From NCBI RefSeq assembly GCF_004136555.1, contig NZ_NOIT01000019.1, forward strand, positions 1-64,000: 64,000 bases of DNA, written 5' to 3'. The notes below the pieces were generated by a model, which made no database searches, was not told the origin of the DNA, and saw nothing but the letters and a program-made list of their open reading frames with translations. The translations under genes were made by a program, and so were the position numbers. This DNA is from Kocuria carniphila (GTDB lineage: Bacteria; Actinomycetota; Actinomycetes; Actinomycetales; Micrococcaceae). This document shows positions 44,679 to 56,757 of this stretch, piece after piece. The stretch's first letter is position 1; each line of letters begins with the position of its first letter.

Positions 44679-47600
44679 CGTCTCGGCTCCCCACCGTGGA
44701 GGTAGTGCACCCGCTGGAACCGCCTGGCTGGGCCGGGGATGATGCTGGGGTGAGCGGCACCTCCCAGACCTGACCGGGGCGCAGAGTTCTCTCCAGGCCT
44801 TCGGCGCACACCCGGATGGGTGCGGCCGAACAGGGATGAAGACGCATCGCCATGGTGTGCCGGCTGAGGCTGATGCTGATCGGCTGGCCCCGGTACCTGA
44901 GCTGGAAGGAGGCCGCGCCCAGCCCATCCGGTAGCACCGGGTGCAGCCACAGGGCCTCCTCCCGGATCTCCACGCCCCCGTAGCAGCGCATCACCATGTC
45001 GGCGGTTCCGGCCATGGCCCCGAGGTGAACGCCTTCGCGGGTGGTCCCGCCCTGCGTGTCGGCGAGGTCAGCTTGCAGGGCTTGTTCGAACAGGGCCCAG
45101 GACCGGGCCCGATCGGTGCGGGCCAGCACCCAGCCGTGGGCCAGCCGACTCAGCGTCGAGCCGTGGCTGGTGCGGGCCAGGTAGTAGCGGATCGTGCGGG
45201 GAATGAGCTCCGGGGGCAGGGTGTAGCCCAGGCGGGCGAGAAGGTTCCGCAGTTCCTCGGCGGAGAACAGGTAGAAGAGCATCAGCACGTCGGCCTGTTT
45301 GGAGAGCTTGTAGCGGTTGGTGGAGTCGCCCTCGGCCTGGAGGATGAGGTCCAGCCGGCCGATGTTGCCGTAGCGGGCGCGGTAAGCCGCCCAGTCGAAC
45401 TCCTCCAGATCCTCGTAGCCCTCGAACTGGCTGATGACGCCGTCCGCGTGCCAGGGGATGCGCACTCGACGGCTGATCTGGTTCCAGCGGTCGATTTCCT
45501 GGTGCTGCAGATGCAGCTGGCGCCACAACGGGTCGCAGTCGTGGCCGGCCAGCAAATCGACGATCTCCCCGGCGCGGGCCAGGACCCAGGCGGCCAAGAC
45601 GTTGGTGTAGGTGTTGTTGCGCACCCCCTGGCCCGGAGCGTCCGGGTAGCCGTCGTGATATTCGTCCGGGCCCATCACCCCCGTGATGTCGAAACGGTCC
45701 TCGACGGGGTCGTGGACGGCCAGGCTGCTGACCAGCCGGGCCACCTCGATGATCATCTCCGCGCCGTAGTCGGTGAGGAAGCCGATGTCGTCGGTGGCCT
45801 GGTAGTACTGCCACACGCTGTAGGCCACGGCCAACCCGACGTGGCGCTGCCGATGGGAGTTGTCCGGCATCCACTGTCCGTTGCGGACGTTGAACAGCGC
45901 CGTCGGCGTCTCCTCCCGCCCGTCGCTACCGGACTGCCACGGGAACAGCGCCCCCTCCAGCCCTGCTTGACGGGCCGCTGCCCGGGCCGCCCCGAGGCGT
46001 CGATAACGGTAGAGCAGGAAGGACCGGGTCAGTTCGGGGCGGCGCAGGGTGAGCATGGGGTAGACGAAGAGCTCATCCCAGAAAATGTGGCCGCGATATC
46101 CCTCGCCGTGCAACCCACGGGCGGGCAGGCCGGCGTCCAGGTCCGGGCCCGTTGCCGCGACCGTCTGCAGCACGTGGAAGAGGTGCAGGTTCAACGCCAG
46201 CTCCTGGGCAGCCCCGGCCTCCAGGTCGATGCCGAAGCGATCCCACAGCTCCGCCCAGGCCGTCCCCTGTTCCGCCAGCAGCAGAGCGAACCTGGGTGCC
46301 TCATCGATCTTCGAGCCCACGTCCAGGGCAGGGGTGGACAGGGCCCGGTCTCGGGAGGTGGCCACGACCGCGGTCTTCTCCAGCGTCACCGGCTGTCCGG
46401 GGCGCAACATCAGCGTGATCTCATGGCCATGGCCATGGCCATGGCGCGTGGCCAGGCGCCGGCCGGTCTGGGCGGAGCAGGGGAAGACCCGGGTGCGGGC
46501 GGCGGTGGCCACGGTGATGCCGGACTGGGTGGTGGTCGCCTGGCAGAGCACCGTTTCTGCGTCCAGCTCCCGGGATTCCACCGGACCCCAGTGTTCGTTG
46601 GCCAACTCGCGATCGGCGATCACGTTGCGGTTGGACACCGCGCTGTTGACGGTGGACTCGACGATCAGTTCCCCGGACCAGTCTTCGGCCTCCACTGTGA
46701 CCTCCAGGGCGGCCACATACGGACGTGCCAGGCTGTGGAGTTGACGCGACGTGACCCGGGTGGTGTGACCGGTGGCGTCACGGTAGCGGTTGGTGCGGGT
46801 CAGCACCCCGTGGCGCAGGTCCAGGACTTGGTGGTGAGCGATCATTTCCGGGCACCCCGGATGCAACAGGGTCCCCTGGGCCGGGCGCACACTCAGGTAC
46901 GTCCAGTCGGGGGCGTTGACCAAGTGCTCTGTCTCGACCTGGTGCCCGGCCAGATCGGTGGTGCGGCGGTTGTAGACGCCGGCGAAGTAGGTCCCGGGGT
47001 AGTGGGTCCCGTCGGCGGTGCTGCCCGGTACCGCCCCGCGGGTGGCCCAGTACCCGTTGCCCAGCGTGCACAGGGCCTCCCGGGTACCCTCCTGGACCGG
47101 ATCGAACCGGTCATAGACCAGTCGCCACCCGTCGGCCGCGGCGGTGACCGCCCCGCCGCACCACGGCCCTCGATGCTCCATCTGCAGACCGTCCTCGGCC
47201 AGAGGTACCAGCGGCACCCTCCGGAGGTCCTCCACCACGAGGTGGGCACCGGCTGCCGTCAGCTCATGGGCATTCCCGGTCCGGTCCACCCCCACCACCT
47301 GGCCGAACCCCCCGGCGGCGGCGGCGGTGACCCCGGCGGTGGAGTCTTCAATCACCACGGCCTCGGCCGGTGCTACCTCCAGGCGGCGGGCCGCTTCCAG
47401 GAAGACGGCCGGATCCGGTTTGCCCGGCATCCCCAGCCGGTGCGCGTCGGTGCCGTCGACGCGCACGGTGAACAGGTGCCCCACCCGGGCCGCCTCCAGT
47501 ACCGAGGCACTGTTGCGGCTGGAGGTCACCAGGGCTGTGGGCACGCCCCGGGAGACCAGTGCGCGCAACACCACCAGGGCATCGGGGAACGCCCTGACTC

Positions 47601-47961
47601 CCTGCCGGGTCAGCTCCGCGGCGAAGAGCTCCTGCTTGCGGGCGGCCAGCCCATGGACGGTGAGCATCTGCGCACCGTCACCGGGCCCGCCCTCGGGTAC
47701 GCTGAGCCCGCGGGCGGCCAAGAACGTGCGCACCCCGTCCCGGCGGGGGCGCCCGTCGAGGTAGGCCCGGTAGTCTGTGTCCGCGTCGAAGAGTTCCTGC
47801 ACTGTGGGGGACAGGGCGGGGAGGATCTCGTCGAAGAGGGCCTTCCAGGCCCGGGCGTGCACCCCGGCGGTGTCCGTGACGACCCCATCCATGTCGAAGA
47901 TGACCGCACGATACCCTTGGTCCGTGCTCGCCAGGGCCGGCACGAGGTGCTCCAGGCGCAT
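44671..47961 (-). CDS. Beta-phosphoglucomutase - GH65 disaccharide phosphorylase fusion
   Basis: Bifunctional protein of 1096 residues. Residues 18-245 form a HAD-type beta-phosphoglucomutase: nucleophile in VIFDMDGVVTD (D23, D25), VTSSRNS, GKPDPAVFLEAARRL, VIEDSTAGV. Residues about 265-1060 are a glycoside hydrolase family 65 phosphorylase: LGNGYWATRGAVPG, WDELFVYPMLTL, catalytic Glu in ITGVMGPDEYHDGY, and a beta-sandwich C-terminus. It would split a maltose/trehalose/kojibiose-type sugar with phosphate and turn beta-glucose 1-phosphate into glucose 6-phosphate. The exact disaccharide is unknown. The ATG at 47961 overlaps the phosphoketolase stop by one base (TGATG). A HGHGHGH stretch is coded by a GGCCAT repeat near 46424. 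Confidence 0.9.
46424..46444. repeat. Short GGCCAT microrepeat inside GH65
   Basis: Three to four copies of a 6-bp unit (ATGGCC on the plus strand) in tandem encode HGHGHGH in an otherwise unstructured loop of the phosphorylase. Likely a slippage product. Confidence 0.75.
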
Positions 47962-50444
47962 CAGCAGCATCCCTGTCCGCTTGGGTCGCTGGCGTTGGCC
48001 GGGGCGTAGGGCCAGCGCCAGCCGCTGATCCTCGGGTCGTCCTCTCCGTGGGCCCGGGTGTAGGCGCGGGCCCACAACCGTTCTTCGAGCATGCGCTGCC
48101 GCAGCGGGGCGGCTGCCTCGGCTAGGCCGGGAACCCGGTCGATGACGTCGATGACCAGGTGGTACCGGTCCAGGTCGTTGAGCATGACCACATCGAAAGG
48201 GGTGGTCGTCGTGCCCTCCTCCTGGAAGCCGCGTACGTGGAAGTTGCCGTGGTTGGTCCGGCGGTAGGTCAGCCGGTGGATCAGGGACGGATAGCCGTGG
48301 TAGGCGAAGACCACGGGACGGCTGGTGGTGAAGATTGCGTCGAACTCCGCCTCCTGCAGCCCGTGCGGGTGCTGGCTGGCCGGTTGCAGGCGCATCAGGT
48401 CCACCACGTTGACCACACGCACGACCAAGTCTGGCAAATGCTGGCGCAGCAGATCCACGGCCGCGAGGATCTCCAGGGTGGGGACGTCCCCGGCGCAGGT
48501 CATCACCACATCGGGCAGCACCGGGGCGCTGCCCGGCTGGTTGCCTGCGGATGGGGCGGTGCCGGGAGAGGTTGGTGCTTCGTTGCCGGCCCATTCCCAG
48601 ATGCCCACACCGCGTCGGCAGTGCAATGCGGCCTCGTCCACGGACAGATAGGACAGGGCCGGTTGCTTGCCGGCGACGATGAGGTTGATGTAGTCGCGGC
48701 TGCGCAGGCAATGGTCGGCCACCGACAGCAGTGTGTTGGCGTCCGGGGGCAGGTAGACGCGCACGATCTCGGCTTTCTTGTTGACCAGGTGGTCGATGAA
48801 GCCGGGGTCCTGGTGGGAGAAGCCGTTGTGGTCCTGGCGCCACACGTGAGAGGTCAGCAGGTAGTTCAGCGAGGCGATCGGCCGGCGCCACGGGATCTCC
48901 GTGGCGACTTTCAACCACTTGGCGTGCTGGTTCACCATGGAGTCCACGATGTGGATGAACGCCTCGTAGCAGGAGAAAAACCCGTGCCGGCCGGTGAGTA
49001 GATATCCTTCCAGCCACCCCTGGCACAGGTGCTCGGATAGCACCTCCATCACCCTGCCGGAGCGAGCCAGCCCCTCGTCGGTGGGCAGCATCTGCGCCTG
49101 CCAGACCCGGTCGGTGACCTCGAAGACCGCGTTGAGCCGGTTACTGGCCGTCTCGTCGGGTCCCATCAGACGGAAGGTGCGCGGGTTGTCCCGGATCACG
49201 TCCCGCAACCAGGTGCCCAGCACCCGGGTGGCCTCGTGAACCGTCGTGCCCGGGGAGGGGACATCGACGGCGTAGTCCCGGAAATCTGGCAGCCGCAGGG
49301 GCTGCAGCACGGTGCCCCCGTTGGTGACCGGGTTCGCACTCATCCGGTGGGCGCCCTCCGGAGCCAGCTGGGCCAGTTCCGGGACCAGAGCACCGTCGGC
49401 GTCGAAGAGTTCCTCGGGCCGGTAGGAACGCAACCACTCCTCCAGCTGGCGCAGGTGCTGGGGGTTCTCCCGCAGACCCGACAGGGGCACCTGGTGGGAG
49501 CGCCAAGTGTTCTCGGTGGGCAACCCGTCCACCTCCGCGGGCCCGGTCCACCCCTTGGGGGTGCGCAGCACGATCAAAGGCCACCGCGGGCGCTCCGTTA
49601 CGGTGCCCTCCCGGGCCTGGTCCTGAATGCGACGGATCTCCTGGAGCACCTCGTCGAGCACGGCCGCGAACCGTTGATGCACCTGTACCGGATCGCTCCC
49701 ACTGACCGGGTACGGTTCGTGCCCGTATCCGCGCAGCAGGCTCATCAGCTCCTCCTCGGGGATGCGAGCCAGCACGGTCGGGTTGGCGATCTTGTAGCCG
49801 TTCAGGTGCAGGATCGGCAGGACGGCTCCGTCGTGGACGGGGTCGAGGAACTTGTTAGAGTGCCAGCTGGCCGCCAGCGGCCCGGTCTCGGCTTCCCCAT
49901 CGCCGATGACGCAGGCCACCAACAGGTCGGGGTTGTCGAAGGCCGCCCCGTAGGCGTGCATCAGCGAGTAGCCCAGTTCCCCGCCTTCGTGGATGGATCC
50001 GGGGGTCTCCGGGGCCACGTGGCTGGGGATCCCGCCAGGGAAGGAGAACTGGCGGAACAGACGCCGTAGCCCGTCGGCGTCCCGGCCGATGTCCGGGTAG
50101 ACCTCGCTGTAGGTCCCGTCCAGGTACGCGCAGGCCACCAGCCCCGGGCCGCCGTGGCCTGGTCCGGTCACGTACATCGCGCTCAGGGCTCGGGCCTTGA
50201 TTACCCGGTTCAGGTGCGCGTAGATCAGATTCAGCCCAGGGGTGGTGCCCCAATGGCCCAGCAGCCGGGGTTTGATGTGCTCCAGGGACAGTGGCTCCTT
50301 GAGCAGTGGGTTGTCCAGAAGGTAGATCTGCCCCACCGACAGGTAGTTGGCCGCCCGCCACCATGCGTCCAGCCGGTCCAGTTCCTCCTCGCTCAGCGGT
50401 GCCTGTGCCACCGGGGGAGGGAGCGTTGTCTTGGGAGTCGTCAT
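47961..50444 (-). CDS. Xylulose-5-phosphate/fructose-6-phosphate phosphoketolase
   Basis: Thiamine-diphosphate phosphoketolase of 827 residues that splits xylulose 5-phosphate (and often fructose 6-phosphate) with phosphate to acetyl phosphate plus glyceraldehyde 3-phosphate or erythrose 4-phosphate. [15 protein letters not shown], the ThDP motif [22 protein letters not shown], and SANPVTNGG are diagnostic. Length fits the family. GAAGGGGA lies 8 bp before the chosen ATG; a GTG/ATG up to 50486 is possible. Acetyl phosphate can give ATP without respiration, which would help when copper damages respiratory enzymes. Products feed the GAPDH downstream. Confidence 0.94.
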   Translation of the reverse strand: MTTPKTTLPPPVAQAPLSEEELDRLDAWWRAANYLSVGQIYLLDNPLLKEPLSLEHIKPRLLGHWGTTPGLNLIYAHLNRVIKARALSAMYVTGPGHGGPGLVACAYLDGTYSEVYPDIGRDADGLRRLFRQFSFPGGIPSHVAPETPGSIHEGGELGYSLMHAYGAAFDNPDLLVACVIGDGEAETGPLAASWHSNKFLDPVHDGAVLPILHLNGYKIANPTVLARIPEEELMSLLRGYGHEPYPVSGSDPVQVHQRFAAVLDEVLQEIRRIQDQAREGTVTERPRWPLIVLRTPKGWTGPAEVDGLPTENTWRSHQVPLSGLRENPQHLRQLEEWLRSYRPEELFDADGALVPELAQLAPEGAHRMSANPVTNGGTVLQPLRLPDFRDYAVDVPSPGTTVHEATRVLGTWLRDVIRDNPRTFRLMGPDETASNRLNAVFEVTDRVWQAQMLPTDEGLARSGRVMEVLSEHLCQGWLEGYLLTGRHGFFSCYEAFIHIVDSMVNQHAKWLKVATEIPWRRPIASLNYLLTSHVWRQDHNGFSHQDPGFIDHLVNKKAEIVRVYLPPDANTLLSVADHCLRSRDYINLIVAGKQPALSYLSVDEAALHCRRGVGIWEWAGNEAPTSPGTAPSAGNQPGSAPVLPDVVMTCAGDVPTLEILAAVDLLRQHLPDLVVRVVNVVDLMRLQPASQHPHGLQEAEFDAIFTTSRPVVFAYHGYPSLIHRLTYRRTNHGNFHVRGFQEEGTTTTPFDVVMLNDLDRYHLVIDVIDRVPGLAEAAAPLRQRMLEERLWARAYTRAHGEDDPRISGWRWPYAPANASDPSGQGCC

Positions 50445-50506
50445 CAGGTTCTTCCCCTTCATCTCGCACGAACAGTGCATGGTCATCGCCAGGCGCCGGA
50501 GCTGTC

Positions 50507-52951
50507 CTACCGGCTTCCCGCGGGGGCCAGGCCTGGTTGGACCCGGGCTGCCGACGTCGACTCCGGCGGTTCCGGCAACCGCAGCCGCTTCAACAGCAAG
50601 GCATTCACCGCCACGATGACGCTGGAGCCCGACATCGAGATCGCCGCGATCTCCGGGCTGAGCATGATGCCGTAGGCCGGGTAGAAGACCCCGGCGGCGA
50701 TCGGCAGGGCGACCACGTTGTAGCCGATGGCCCAGGTGAGGTTCTGGCGCATTTTGCGCACGGTGCCAGCGCCGATCCGCAGGGCGATCGGCACGTCCAA
50801 CGGATCGGAGCGCATCAGCACCACGTCGGCGGTTTCAATGGCCACGTCGGTGCCGGCGCCGATGGCGATGCCCAGGTCGGCTTTGGCTAGGGCCGGGGCG
50901 TCGTTGACCCCGTCCCCGACCATGGCGACCCGTTTGCCCTCCGCTTGCAGTTCCGCCACTTTGGCGGATTTGTCCTCGGGTAGGACTTCGGCGATGACAG
51001 TGTCGATGCCCAGTTGGGCGGCGATCCGCTTCGCGGTCGCCTCGTTGTCACCGGTCAGCATGACGACTTCGATCCCTGCCTCGTGCATCGCGGCCACCGC
51101 GGGAGCGGCGGTCTCCCGGGCGGCATCAGCCAGGGCGATCACCCCAGCGGCCGCTCCGTCCACGGCCACCAGCACCGCGGTGCGCCCGGTCGAGGCCAGG
51201 GCCTCGCGCTGTTCGGCCACCGGGGTGATGTCGACGCTCTCGGCCACCATCAGTTTGCGGTTACCCACGAAAACCTGCCGCCCGTTCACGGTGGCCCCGG
51301 CGCCGTGGCCCGGGACGTTGCGGAAATTGCTGGCAGTCAGGGCCGGGACGCCGCGGTCCTCGGCGTAGTTCACCACCGCGGCAGCCAACGGGTGCTCAGA
51401 TTCGCGTTCGACGGCCGCCACGAGGCCCAGGAGTTCGTCCTCGCCGATCCCGTGGGTGATGAAGTCCGTGACCTCCGGCTCGCCCTTGGTCAGGGTCCCG
51501 GTCTTGTCGATCACGACCGTGTCGATCCGTGCGGCTGTTTCCAAGGCCGTGGCGTTTTTGAACAGCACGCCTCGTTTGGCGCCCAAACCCGTTCCCACCA
51601 TGATCGCGGTGGGGGTGGCCAGCCCCAGGGCATCGGGGCAGGTGATGACCACCACGGTGATGGCAAACAGGATTGCTTGGGCAATGCTGGCCCCGGCCAG
51701 CCACCAGACAAGGAAGGTGCCGGATCCGCCGATCAGCGCCACGAACACCAGCCAGAACGCGGCCCGATCCGCCAGACGTTGACCGGGTGCCTTGGAGTTC
51801 TGGGCTTCCTGGACCAGCGCCACGATCTGCGCCAGGGCGGTGTCCGCCCCGACCTTCGTCGCCCGCACCCGTAAGGTCCCGGTGGTGTTCACCGAGGCCC
51901 CGATGACCTCGGAGCCAGTGGACTTGGCCACCGGCAGGCTTTCGCCGGTGACCATGGATTCGTCGATCTCGGACTCGCCGTCCTCGACCACACCGTCGGT
52001 GGGGACCTTCGAGCCGGGGCGTACCAGCATCAGATCCCCGGGCATGACCTCGGCGGTGGGGATTTCCACGGTATTCCCGTCACGGATCACCAGCGCCTTG
52101 GAGGGTGCCAGCTCCAGGAGGGTGCGGACCGCGTCGTTGGCCCCGCCACGGGCCCGCATCTCCACCCAGTGCCCCAGCAGCACGAAGGTGGCCAGCACGG
52201 TGGCGGCCTCGTAGAACACTTCGCCGCCACCGGTCAATGTCACGATCAGGCTGTAGACCCAGCCGGCGCCGACCCCCACGGCCACCAAGACCATCATGTC
52301 CAGGGTGCGGGCCTTTAGCGCCCGGTAGGCGCCGTCGAAGAAGATCCAGGCCGAGTAGAAAATCACCGGCAGGGAGAGGATCAGCGCAAGGACGTCATCG
52401 CGTAAACCGAACGGGGCCGGGACCGTGAACCCCAAGACCTCCCGCCCGATCGGGGACCACAACGTGATCGGCACCGACAGCAGGGCGGCCACCAGGAACC
52501 GATTGCGCATGTCACGGATCATGGCTTCCATCGACATGCCACCGCCGCCATGGCCCATGACCTCCTGGGCGTCACGAACAACGTGCTGCCCGTGTCCGGC
52601 GGGGGCGTCCTCGCCTTGGTCCGTGGGGTTCAGCCTCGATCCGGGCCGGTCACCGGTGACCCGGTGACCGGCCCGTCCAGCGACGGTTCCGTCCTCCTCA
52701 AGCGGGTCGCACACGTGCTCGGGCACCGACTGGCCCGCGCAGTGGTAACCGCACTCCCGCACCCACCAGGTCAGATCCTTGATCGAGGTCAGACCGGGAT
52801 CGTAGGTGACATTGGCCGTCTGGGAGACAGGATTCGCCTCCACTCGCAGCACCCCCGGCCGGCGCGACAACGCGGCTTCAGCAACGGCCTTCGACGAGGC
52901 CCAGTGCACGCCTTGCACCTCCATGACGGCCGTGGTCTCGTGATCGCTCAT
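50507..52951 (-). CDS. P1B-type ATPase with CPD metal motif
   Basis: Metal-transporting ATPase of 814 residues. The membrane metal site reads [12 protein letters not shown] (C438, P439, D440): the usual second Cys of CPC is Asp. TGES (335-338) and DKTGT (482-486), SEHP and GDGVNDAPA are intact. The N-terminal domain has an HMA-like fold ([27 protein letters not shown]) whose CxxC is replaced by HWASS; instead there is a [14 protein letters not shown] motif (C71, C81), and a [11 protein letters not shown] stretch lies before the first helix. It probably exports copper or a related ion with changed affinity. It lies 62 bp upstream of the phosphoketolase, downstream of csoR2. Confidence 0.9.
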   Translation of the reverse strand: MSDHETTAVMEVQGVHWASSKAVAEAALSRRPGVLRVEANPVSQTANVTYDPGLTSIKDLTWWVRECGYHCAGQSVPEHVCDPLEEDGTVAGRAGHRVTGDRPGSRLNPTDQGEDAPAGHGQHVVRDAQEVMGHGGGGMSMEAMIRDMRNRFLVAALLSVPITLWSPIGREVLGFTVPAPFGLRDDVLALILSLPVIFYSAWIFFDGAYRALKARTLDMMVLVAVGVGAGWVYSLIVTLTGGGEVFYEAATVLATFVLLGHWVEMRARGGANDAVRTLLELAPSKALVIRDGNTVEIPTAEVMPGDLMLVRPGSKVPTDGVVEDGESEIDESMVTGESLPVAKSTGSEVIGASVNTTGTLRVRATKVGADTALAQIVALVQEAQNSKAPGQRLADRAAFWLVFVALIGGSGTFLVWWLAGASIAQAILFAITVVVITCPDALGLATPTAIMVGTGLGAKRGVLFKNATALETAARIDTVVIDKTGTLTKGEPEVTDFITHGIGEDELLGLVAAVERESEHPLAAAVVNYAEDRGVPALTASNFRNVPGHGAGATVNGRQVFVGNRKLMVAESVDITPVAEQREALASTGRTAVLVAVDGAAAGVIALADAARETAAPAVAAMHEAGIEVVMLTGDNEATAKRIAAQLGIDTVIAEVLPEDKSAKVAELQAEGKRVAMVGDGVNDAPALAKADLGIAIGAGTDVAIETADVVLMRSDPLDVPIALRIGAGTVRKMRQNLTWAIGYNVVALPIAAGVFYPAYGIMLSPEIAAISMSGSSVIVAVNALLLKRLRLPEPPESTSAARVQPGLAPAGSR

Positions 52952-53124
52952 GCTGTCCTCTTTTCTCATCAAACGAATCTCTGCGGAGTGTTTGCGAATC
53001 CCCATGCCCGTGGGCGGCCTCTCAAGACGGTCCACGCCAAAGCAGTCAAGCTGTGCCTTGGTTCGCTCGGGCCAGGCGGCTCCGGAAGGCTCTGGCCGGT
53101 TCGACCCTCATCAGTAGTTCTTCT

Positions 53125-53403
53125 TCAGCCACGGACCAGCCGAGCGATAGCGTCCACTGCTTCCTGGAGCTTGGCCTCCTGCGCGGGGCCGCCGGCGTCG
53201 GCAGCTTGGATGAGACAGCGGCTCATGTGATCCTTCAGCAAGACCAGCGCCACCTCGTGCAGGGCCCCGGACACCGCAGCGACCTGGGTAAGGACATCGA
53301 TGCAGTACCGGTCCTGCTCGACCATCCGGGTGATGCCACGGACCTGTCCCTCGATGCGGTTCAGGCGCCGCACCACAGCTGTCATGTCGATGGTGGGTTC
53401 CAT
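53125..53403 (-). CDS. CsoR-family copper-sensing repressor (copy 2)
   Basis: CsoR-like repressor of 92 residues. Ligands Cys in QDRYCIDVL, His in LKDHMSRC and the following Cys match the copper type. RRLNRIEGQVRGITRMV is the DNA-facing helix. It lies between two ATPase genes on the minus strand, 65 bp after the cupredoxin ATPase and 173 bp before the CPD ATPase. AGGAG sits 5 bp before the ATG at 53403. It differs from the copy at 9497, so the two may recognise overlapping but not identical dyads. Confidence 0.9.
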   Translation of the reverse strand: MEPTIDMTAVVRRLNRIEGQVRGITRMVEQDRYCIDVLTQVAAVSGALHEVALVLLKDHMSRCLIQAADAGGPAQEAKLQEAVDAIARLVRG

Positions 53404-53468
53404 GGCGACTCCTGGTGGTCCTACGTATTGCCCCCGTGCTCCTTTCAGGGCTACGGGCGCAGCCTCGT

Positions 53469-53636
53469 TCACTGGGTGCTGGTGTATCTGGCCGGGGCGT
53501 CCTGGAAGGACTGGGCGCAGCGGGTCGAGCAGAAGTGGTAAGTGCGGCCCTCGTGCTCGACGCTGGTGGCCGCGGTGACCGGGTCGATGTTCATCCCGCA
53601 GACCGGGTCGACGACCGTTGTGGTGTTCTCGGGCAT
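53469..53636 (-). other. Possible internal start giving a free YHS protein
   Basis: Inside the ATPase gene a GGGAGGAAGCC motif lies directly before the ATG at 53636, in frame. Initiation there would make a 55-residue protein consisting only of the YHS domain ([14 protein letters not shown]..). It may be a relic of a separate YHS gene that fused by loss of a stop, or a real second product. Confidence 0.4.
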
Positions 53637-56600
53637 GGCTTCCTCCCTTGGGGGTGTTCCGGGTTTTGTGGTGTCCTCGCGCCCGACTTCCACCACCGGG
53701 TCGGTGGTGACGGGGGCGTGGGCGAGGTCGGGAACGGGGCGAGGGGTGAAGGCGCGCAGCCGGTTGGCGTTGGCCACCACCGACAGGGAGGACAAGGCCA
53801 TCGCAGCCGCGGCGATCATCGGGCTCAGCGTCCAGCCCAGGGACGGGTACAGCACACCGGCGGCGATGGGGATGCCGACGCCGTTGTAGACGAACGCGAA
53901 GACGAGGTTCTGGCGGATGTTGCGCATGGTGGCCCGGGACAGGTCCACGGCGGTGACCACCCCGGACAGCGCCCCGGAGATCAAGGTGATGTCGGAGGCC
54001 TCGATGGCCACGTCGGTGCCGGTGCCGATGGCCGAGCCCACATCGGCCTGGGCCAGGGCGGGGGCGTCGTTGATGCCGTCCCCGACCATCCCCACTACGC
54101 GCCCTTCGTCTTGCAGGCGTTTGACCTCACTGGCCTTGTGTTCGGGCAGCACCTCGGCCACCACCCGGTCGATGCCGACCTGGCGGGCGATGGCCGCGGC
54201 GGTGGCCCGGTTGTCCCCGGTCATCATCACCACCTCGATGCCGCGGTCGCGCAGCGCGGCCACGGCCCCCACGGAACCCTCCTTGAGGGTGTCGGCCACC
54301 CCGATCACCCCGGCCGGGCGCCCGTCGACGGCGGCCAGCATCGGGCTCTTCCCGTCCGCGGCCAGTTCCTGGGCGGGGGCGGTGAGCACATCGGCGTCGA
54401 TGCCTGCCCCGGTGAGCAGACGCCGGTTGCCCACCAGCACCTGGCGCCCGCCCACCAGGGCGCGGACCCCCTGGCCGGTGACGGAGTCGAAAGCGGTGGC
54501 CTCGGGCACGGACACTCCGCGCTCCTGCGCCCCGGCGACGATAGCGGTGGCCAGAGGGTGCTCCGAGAAGCGTTCCACCGCCGCCACCAGAGCCAGCACC
54601 TCGGCGTCGGTGAAGCCCGGGGCGGGCAGCACATCGGTCAGGGCGGGAGTCCCCTTGGTGATCGTGCCGGTCTTGTCCAGCACGATGGTGTCCAGCTTGT
54701 GGGCCGTCTCCAGGGCCTCGGCCGAGCGGATGAGGATCCCGGCGGTGGCCCCCTTGCCGGTGCCCACGGTGATCGACAGCGGAGTGGCCAGCCCCAGGGC
54801 GCACGGGCAGGCGATGATCAGCACCGACACGGCCGCCACCAGGGCGAAGACCACCGCAGGCGGGGGACCGACCAGCGCCCAGACCACGAAGGACCACAGG
54901 GCGATGAGGATCACCGCGGGCACGAAGTAGCTGGAGACCTGATCGGCCAGCCGCTGGATCGGCGCCCTGGAGCCCTGGGCCTGCCGGACCAGGGAGATGA
55001 TCTGGGCCAGCATGGTGTCCGAGCCGACCTTGGTGGCGGTGTAGCGGAAAGAACCGGTCTGGTTGATGGTCGCGCCGATCACGGTGTCCCCGGCGGTCTT
55101 GGTCACCGGGATGGGCTCACCGGTGACCATCGACTCGTCCACCGCCGAGGTGCCCTCCAGCACCTGCCCGTCCACGGGCAGCTTCTCCCCGGGGCGCACC
55201 ACGACGACGTCGCCGGCCACGACCTCCCCCAAGGGGATCTCCCGCTCCTGTCCCTCGCGGATGACCCGGGCGGTGTGCGGTTGGAGCCCGATCAGGGTGC
55301 GGATGGCCTCCCCGGTCCCGGCCTTGGCCTTGGTCTCCAGCAGGCGCCCGAGCAGGATCAAGGTGATGATCACCCCGACCGCCTCGTAGTAGACGTACCG
55401 GGCCTCGGCCGGCACGAGGCCCGGGGCGATGGTCACGACCAGGCTGTAGCTGTAGGCGGCGATCGTTCCCAAGGTGATCAACGAGTTCATGTCCGCGGTG
55501 CGGTGGGACAGCGCCAGCCACCCGGTCTTGTGGATGGGCCAACCGGTGTAGAGCATCACCGGGGTGATTAGCGCCAGCTGCAACCACGGATTCATCAGCA
55601 CCGGCGGCACCCAGGCCATGCCGAACAGCTCCATGGCCATCACCGCCGCCACCACCGGCAGGCTCAGCACGGACCCGACGATCACCCGGCGGCGCAGATC
55701 GGCGATCTCCGCCGCTCGCTCCTTCGCCTCGGTGTCCTCCGGCTCCTCCACCGGGCCGTGCCCGTGCGGGGGCTCCTGCCCCGGCAGTGGGGCCGTAGAG
55801 GTTCGGGTGTCCTCCTGGACCACGACATGGTCGTGGGAGTGCTCGCCGGCCCCTTCAGTGGAGCCTTCGACGTCGGCCGAGTCCTCGAGGGCCTCGAGGG
55901 TGCCGTGCAGCATGTTCATCCCGCAGCTGACCTCGTGGCGCCCGGCCGGTAGCCCGGGGATCTCGACCACGGTGCTGCCGAAGGCCGGGACCGCGGTGTC
56001 CACCCCGGCATCGGCCACCACAAACCGCTCCGAGCAGGCGCTGTCCTCCTGCCGTAGCAGCTCCAGCCGCAGTGGCACCCCGGCTGCCACGCGCAGCAGC
56101 TGGGGGTGGTAGCCCCCGCGGATGGTCAGCTGCGCGGTCTGCGCACCGTGGTCCATCCGGGCGTGGGTCACCTCGGCCACGGTGGTGCGCGTCGGCCCTG
56201 TGGAGGCGGCGTCGCCGTGGGTGGCCGTGCCCGCGGCGTGAGCCGGTGCCGCCGAGATCGGGGCCGGCGAGGTGCTGTCGTGCTCGTTGACGACGCGGAG
56301 GCGGCCGTGCAGCATGTTCATCCCGCACGCGAAGCCGTACTCGCCCGGCTCGGTGGGGGTGAACTCCACGGCCGTGCGCGCATAGGCGGGCAACGGCTGG
56401 TTGATCTGGAAATCCGGGATGACCACCCGGGAGGAGCAGTCCCCGGTCTCCTGCCGGTCGAAGACCAGCCGGACCGGCACTCCGGGGGCCACCTGGATCA
56501 GGTCCGGGCTGTACCCGCCCTTGACCGTCACGGTGACCGTCTGCACCCCGGCCTCCAGCTCGGCCCGGCGAGTTTTCTTCGGACCGAAGAAGAACCAGAG

Positions 56601-56666
56601 CAACACGGCACTAACGACCACCACCACAACCACCAACACCCAGCCCTGAATACTCACGGCCCTCAC
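53469..56666 (-). CDS. Cupredoxin-cupredoxin-CopA-YHS fusion ATPase
   Basis: Very long P1B-type Cu(I) ATPase of 1065 residues. Residues 8-28 are a transmembrane helix followed by PKKTRR, which by the positive-inside rule places the next part in the cytoplasm. Two cupredoxin-like domains follow: C77 in GDCSSR with [10 protein letters not shown] (C114), and C211 in SACSER with [10 protein letters not shown] (C248). After a His-rich linker (HSHDH, PPHGHGP) comes the ATPase: TGEP at 515-518, CPC at 620-622, DKTGT at 664-668, GDGINDAPA. Residues 1011-1065 are a YHS domain ([23 protein letters not shown]). There is no HMA domain; the cupredoxins probably replace it. It lies downstream of a CsoR dyad and a CopR box. 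Confidence 0.9.
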   Translation of the reverse strand: MRAVSIQGWVLVVVVVVVSAVLLWFFFGPKKTRRAELEAGVQTVTVTVKGGYSPDLIQVAPGVPVRLVFDRQETGDCSSRVVIPDFQINQPLPAYARTAVEFTPTEPGEYGFACGMNMLHGRLRVVNEHDSTSPAPISAAPAHAAGTATHGDAASTGPTRTTVAEVTHARMDHGAQTAQLTIRGGYHPQLLRVAAGVPLRLELLRQEDSACSERFVVADAGVDTAVPAFGSTVVEIPGLPAGRHEVSCGMNMLHGTLEALEDSADVEGSTEGAGEHSHDHVVVQEDTRTSTAPLPGQEPPHGHGPVEEPEDTEAKERAAEIADLRRRVIVGSVLSLPVVAAVMAMELFGMAWVPPVLMNPWLQLALITPVMLYTGWPIHKTGWLALSHRTADMNSLITLGTIAAYSYSLVVTIAPGLVPAEARYVYYEAVGVIITLILLGRLLETKAKAGTGEAIRTLIGLQPHTARVIREGQEREIPLGEVVAGDVVVVRPGEKLPVDGQVLEGTSAVDESMVTGEPIPVTKTAGDTVIGATINQTGSFRYTATKVGSDTMLAQIISLVRQAQGSRAPIQRLADQVSSYFVPAVILIALWSFVVWALVGPPPAVVFALVAAVSVLIIACPCALGLATPLSITVGTGKGATAGILIRSAEALETAHKLDTIVLDKTGTITKGTPALTDVLPAPGFTDAEVLALVAAVERFSEHPLATAIVAGAQERGVSVPEATAFDSVTGQGVRALVGGRQVLVGNRRLLTGAGIDADVLTAPAQELAADGKSPMLAAVDGRPAGVIGVADTLKEGSVGAVAALRDRGIEVVMMTGDNRATAAAIARQVGIDRVVAEVLPEHKASEVKRLQDEGRVVGMVGDGINDAPALAQADVGSAIGTGTDVAIEASDITLISGALSGVVTAVDLSRATMRNIRQNLVFAFVYNGVGIPIAAGVLYPSLGWTLSPMIAAAAMALSSLSVVANANRLRAFTPRPVPDLAHAPVTTDPVVEVGREDTTKPGTPPREEAMPENTTTVVDPVCGMNIDPVTAATSVEHEGRTYHFCSTRCAQSFQDAPARYTSTQ

Positions 56667-56671
56667 CTCTT

Positions 56672-56692
56672 CTATACCCTCCTAGGGTATAG
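56672..56692. promoter_or_regulatory. CsoR-like operator of the cupredoxin ATPase
   Basis: Arms CTATACCCT and AGGGTATAG are perfect complements with a CCT centre, located 5-26 bp upstream of the ATPase ATG. It overlaps the translation initiation region, and a repressor there would block elongation or initiation. Confidence 0.75.
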
Positions 56693-56735
56693 GGTCAGTC
56701 TAGGTCACGGGGAAGCGATAAGGAGCAGGTAACGA

Positions 56736-56757
56736 TGAAGATTTCATGAAGTCTTTC
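56736..56757 (+). promoter_or_regulatory. CopR-like tandem box e
   Basis: TGAAGATTTCA followed by TGAAGTCTTTC with exact 11-bp period, about 70 bp upstream of the cupredoxin ATPase start and 44 bp beyond the CsoR dyad. It is the best-preserved box together with that at 57161. Confidence 0.75.

Noticed and set aside
53415-55571. 718-codon plus-strand frame opposite the cupredoxin ATPase
   Set aside because: Antisense shadow with no domain; the minus strand has complete ATPase motifs.
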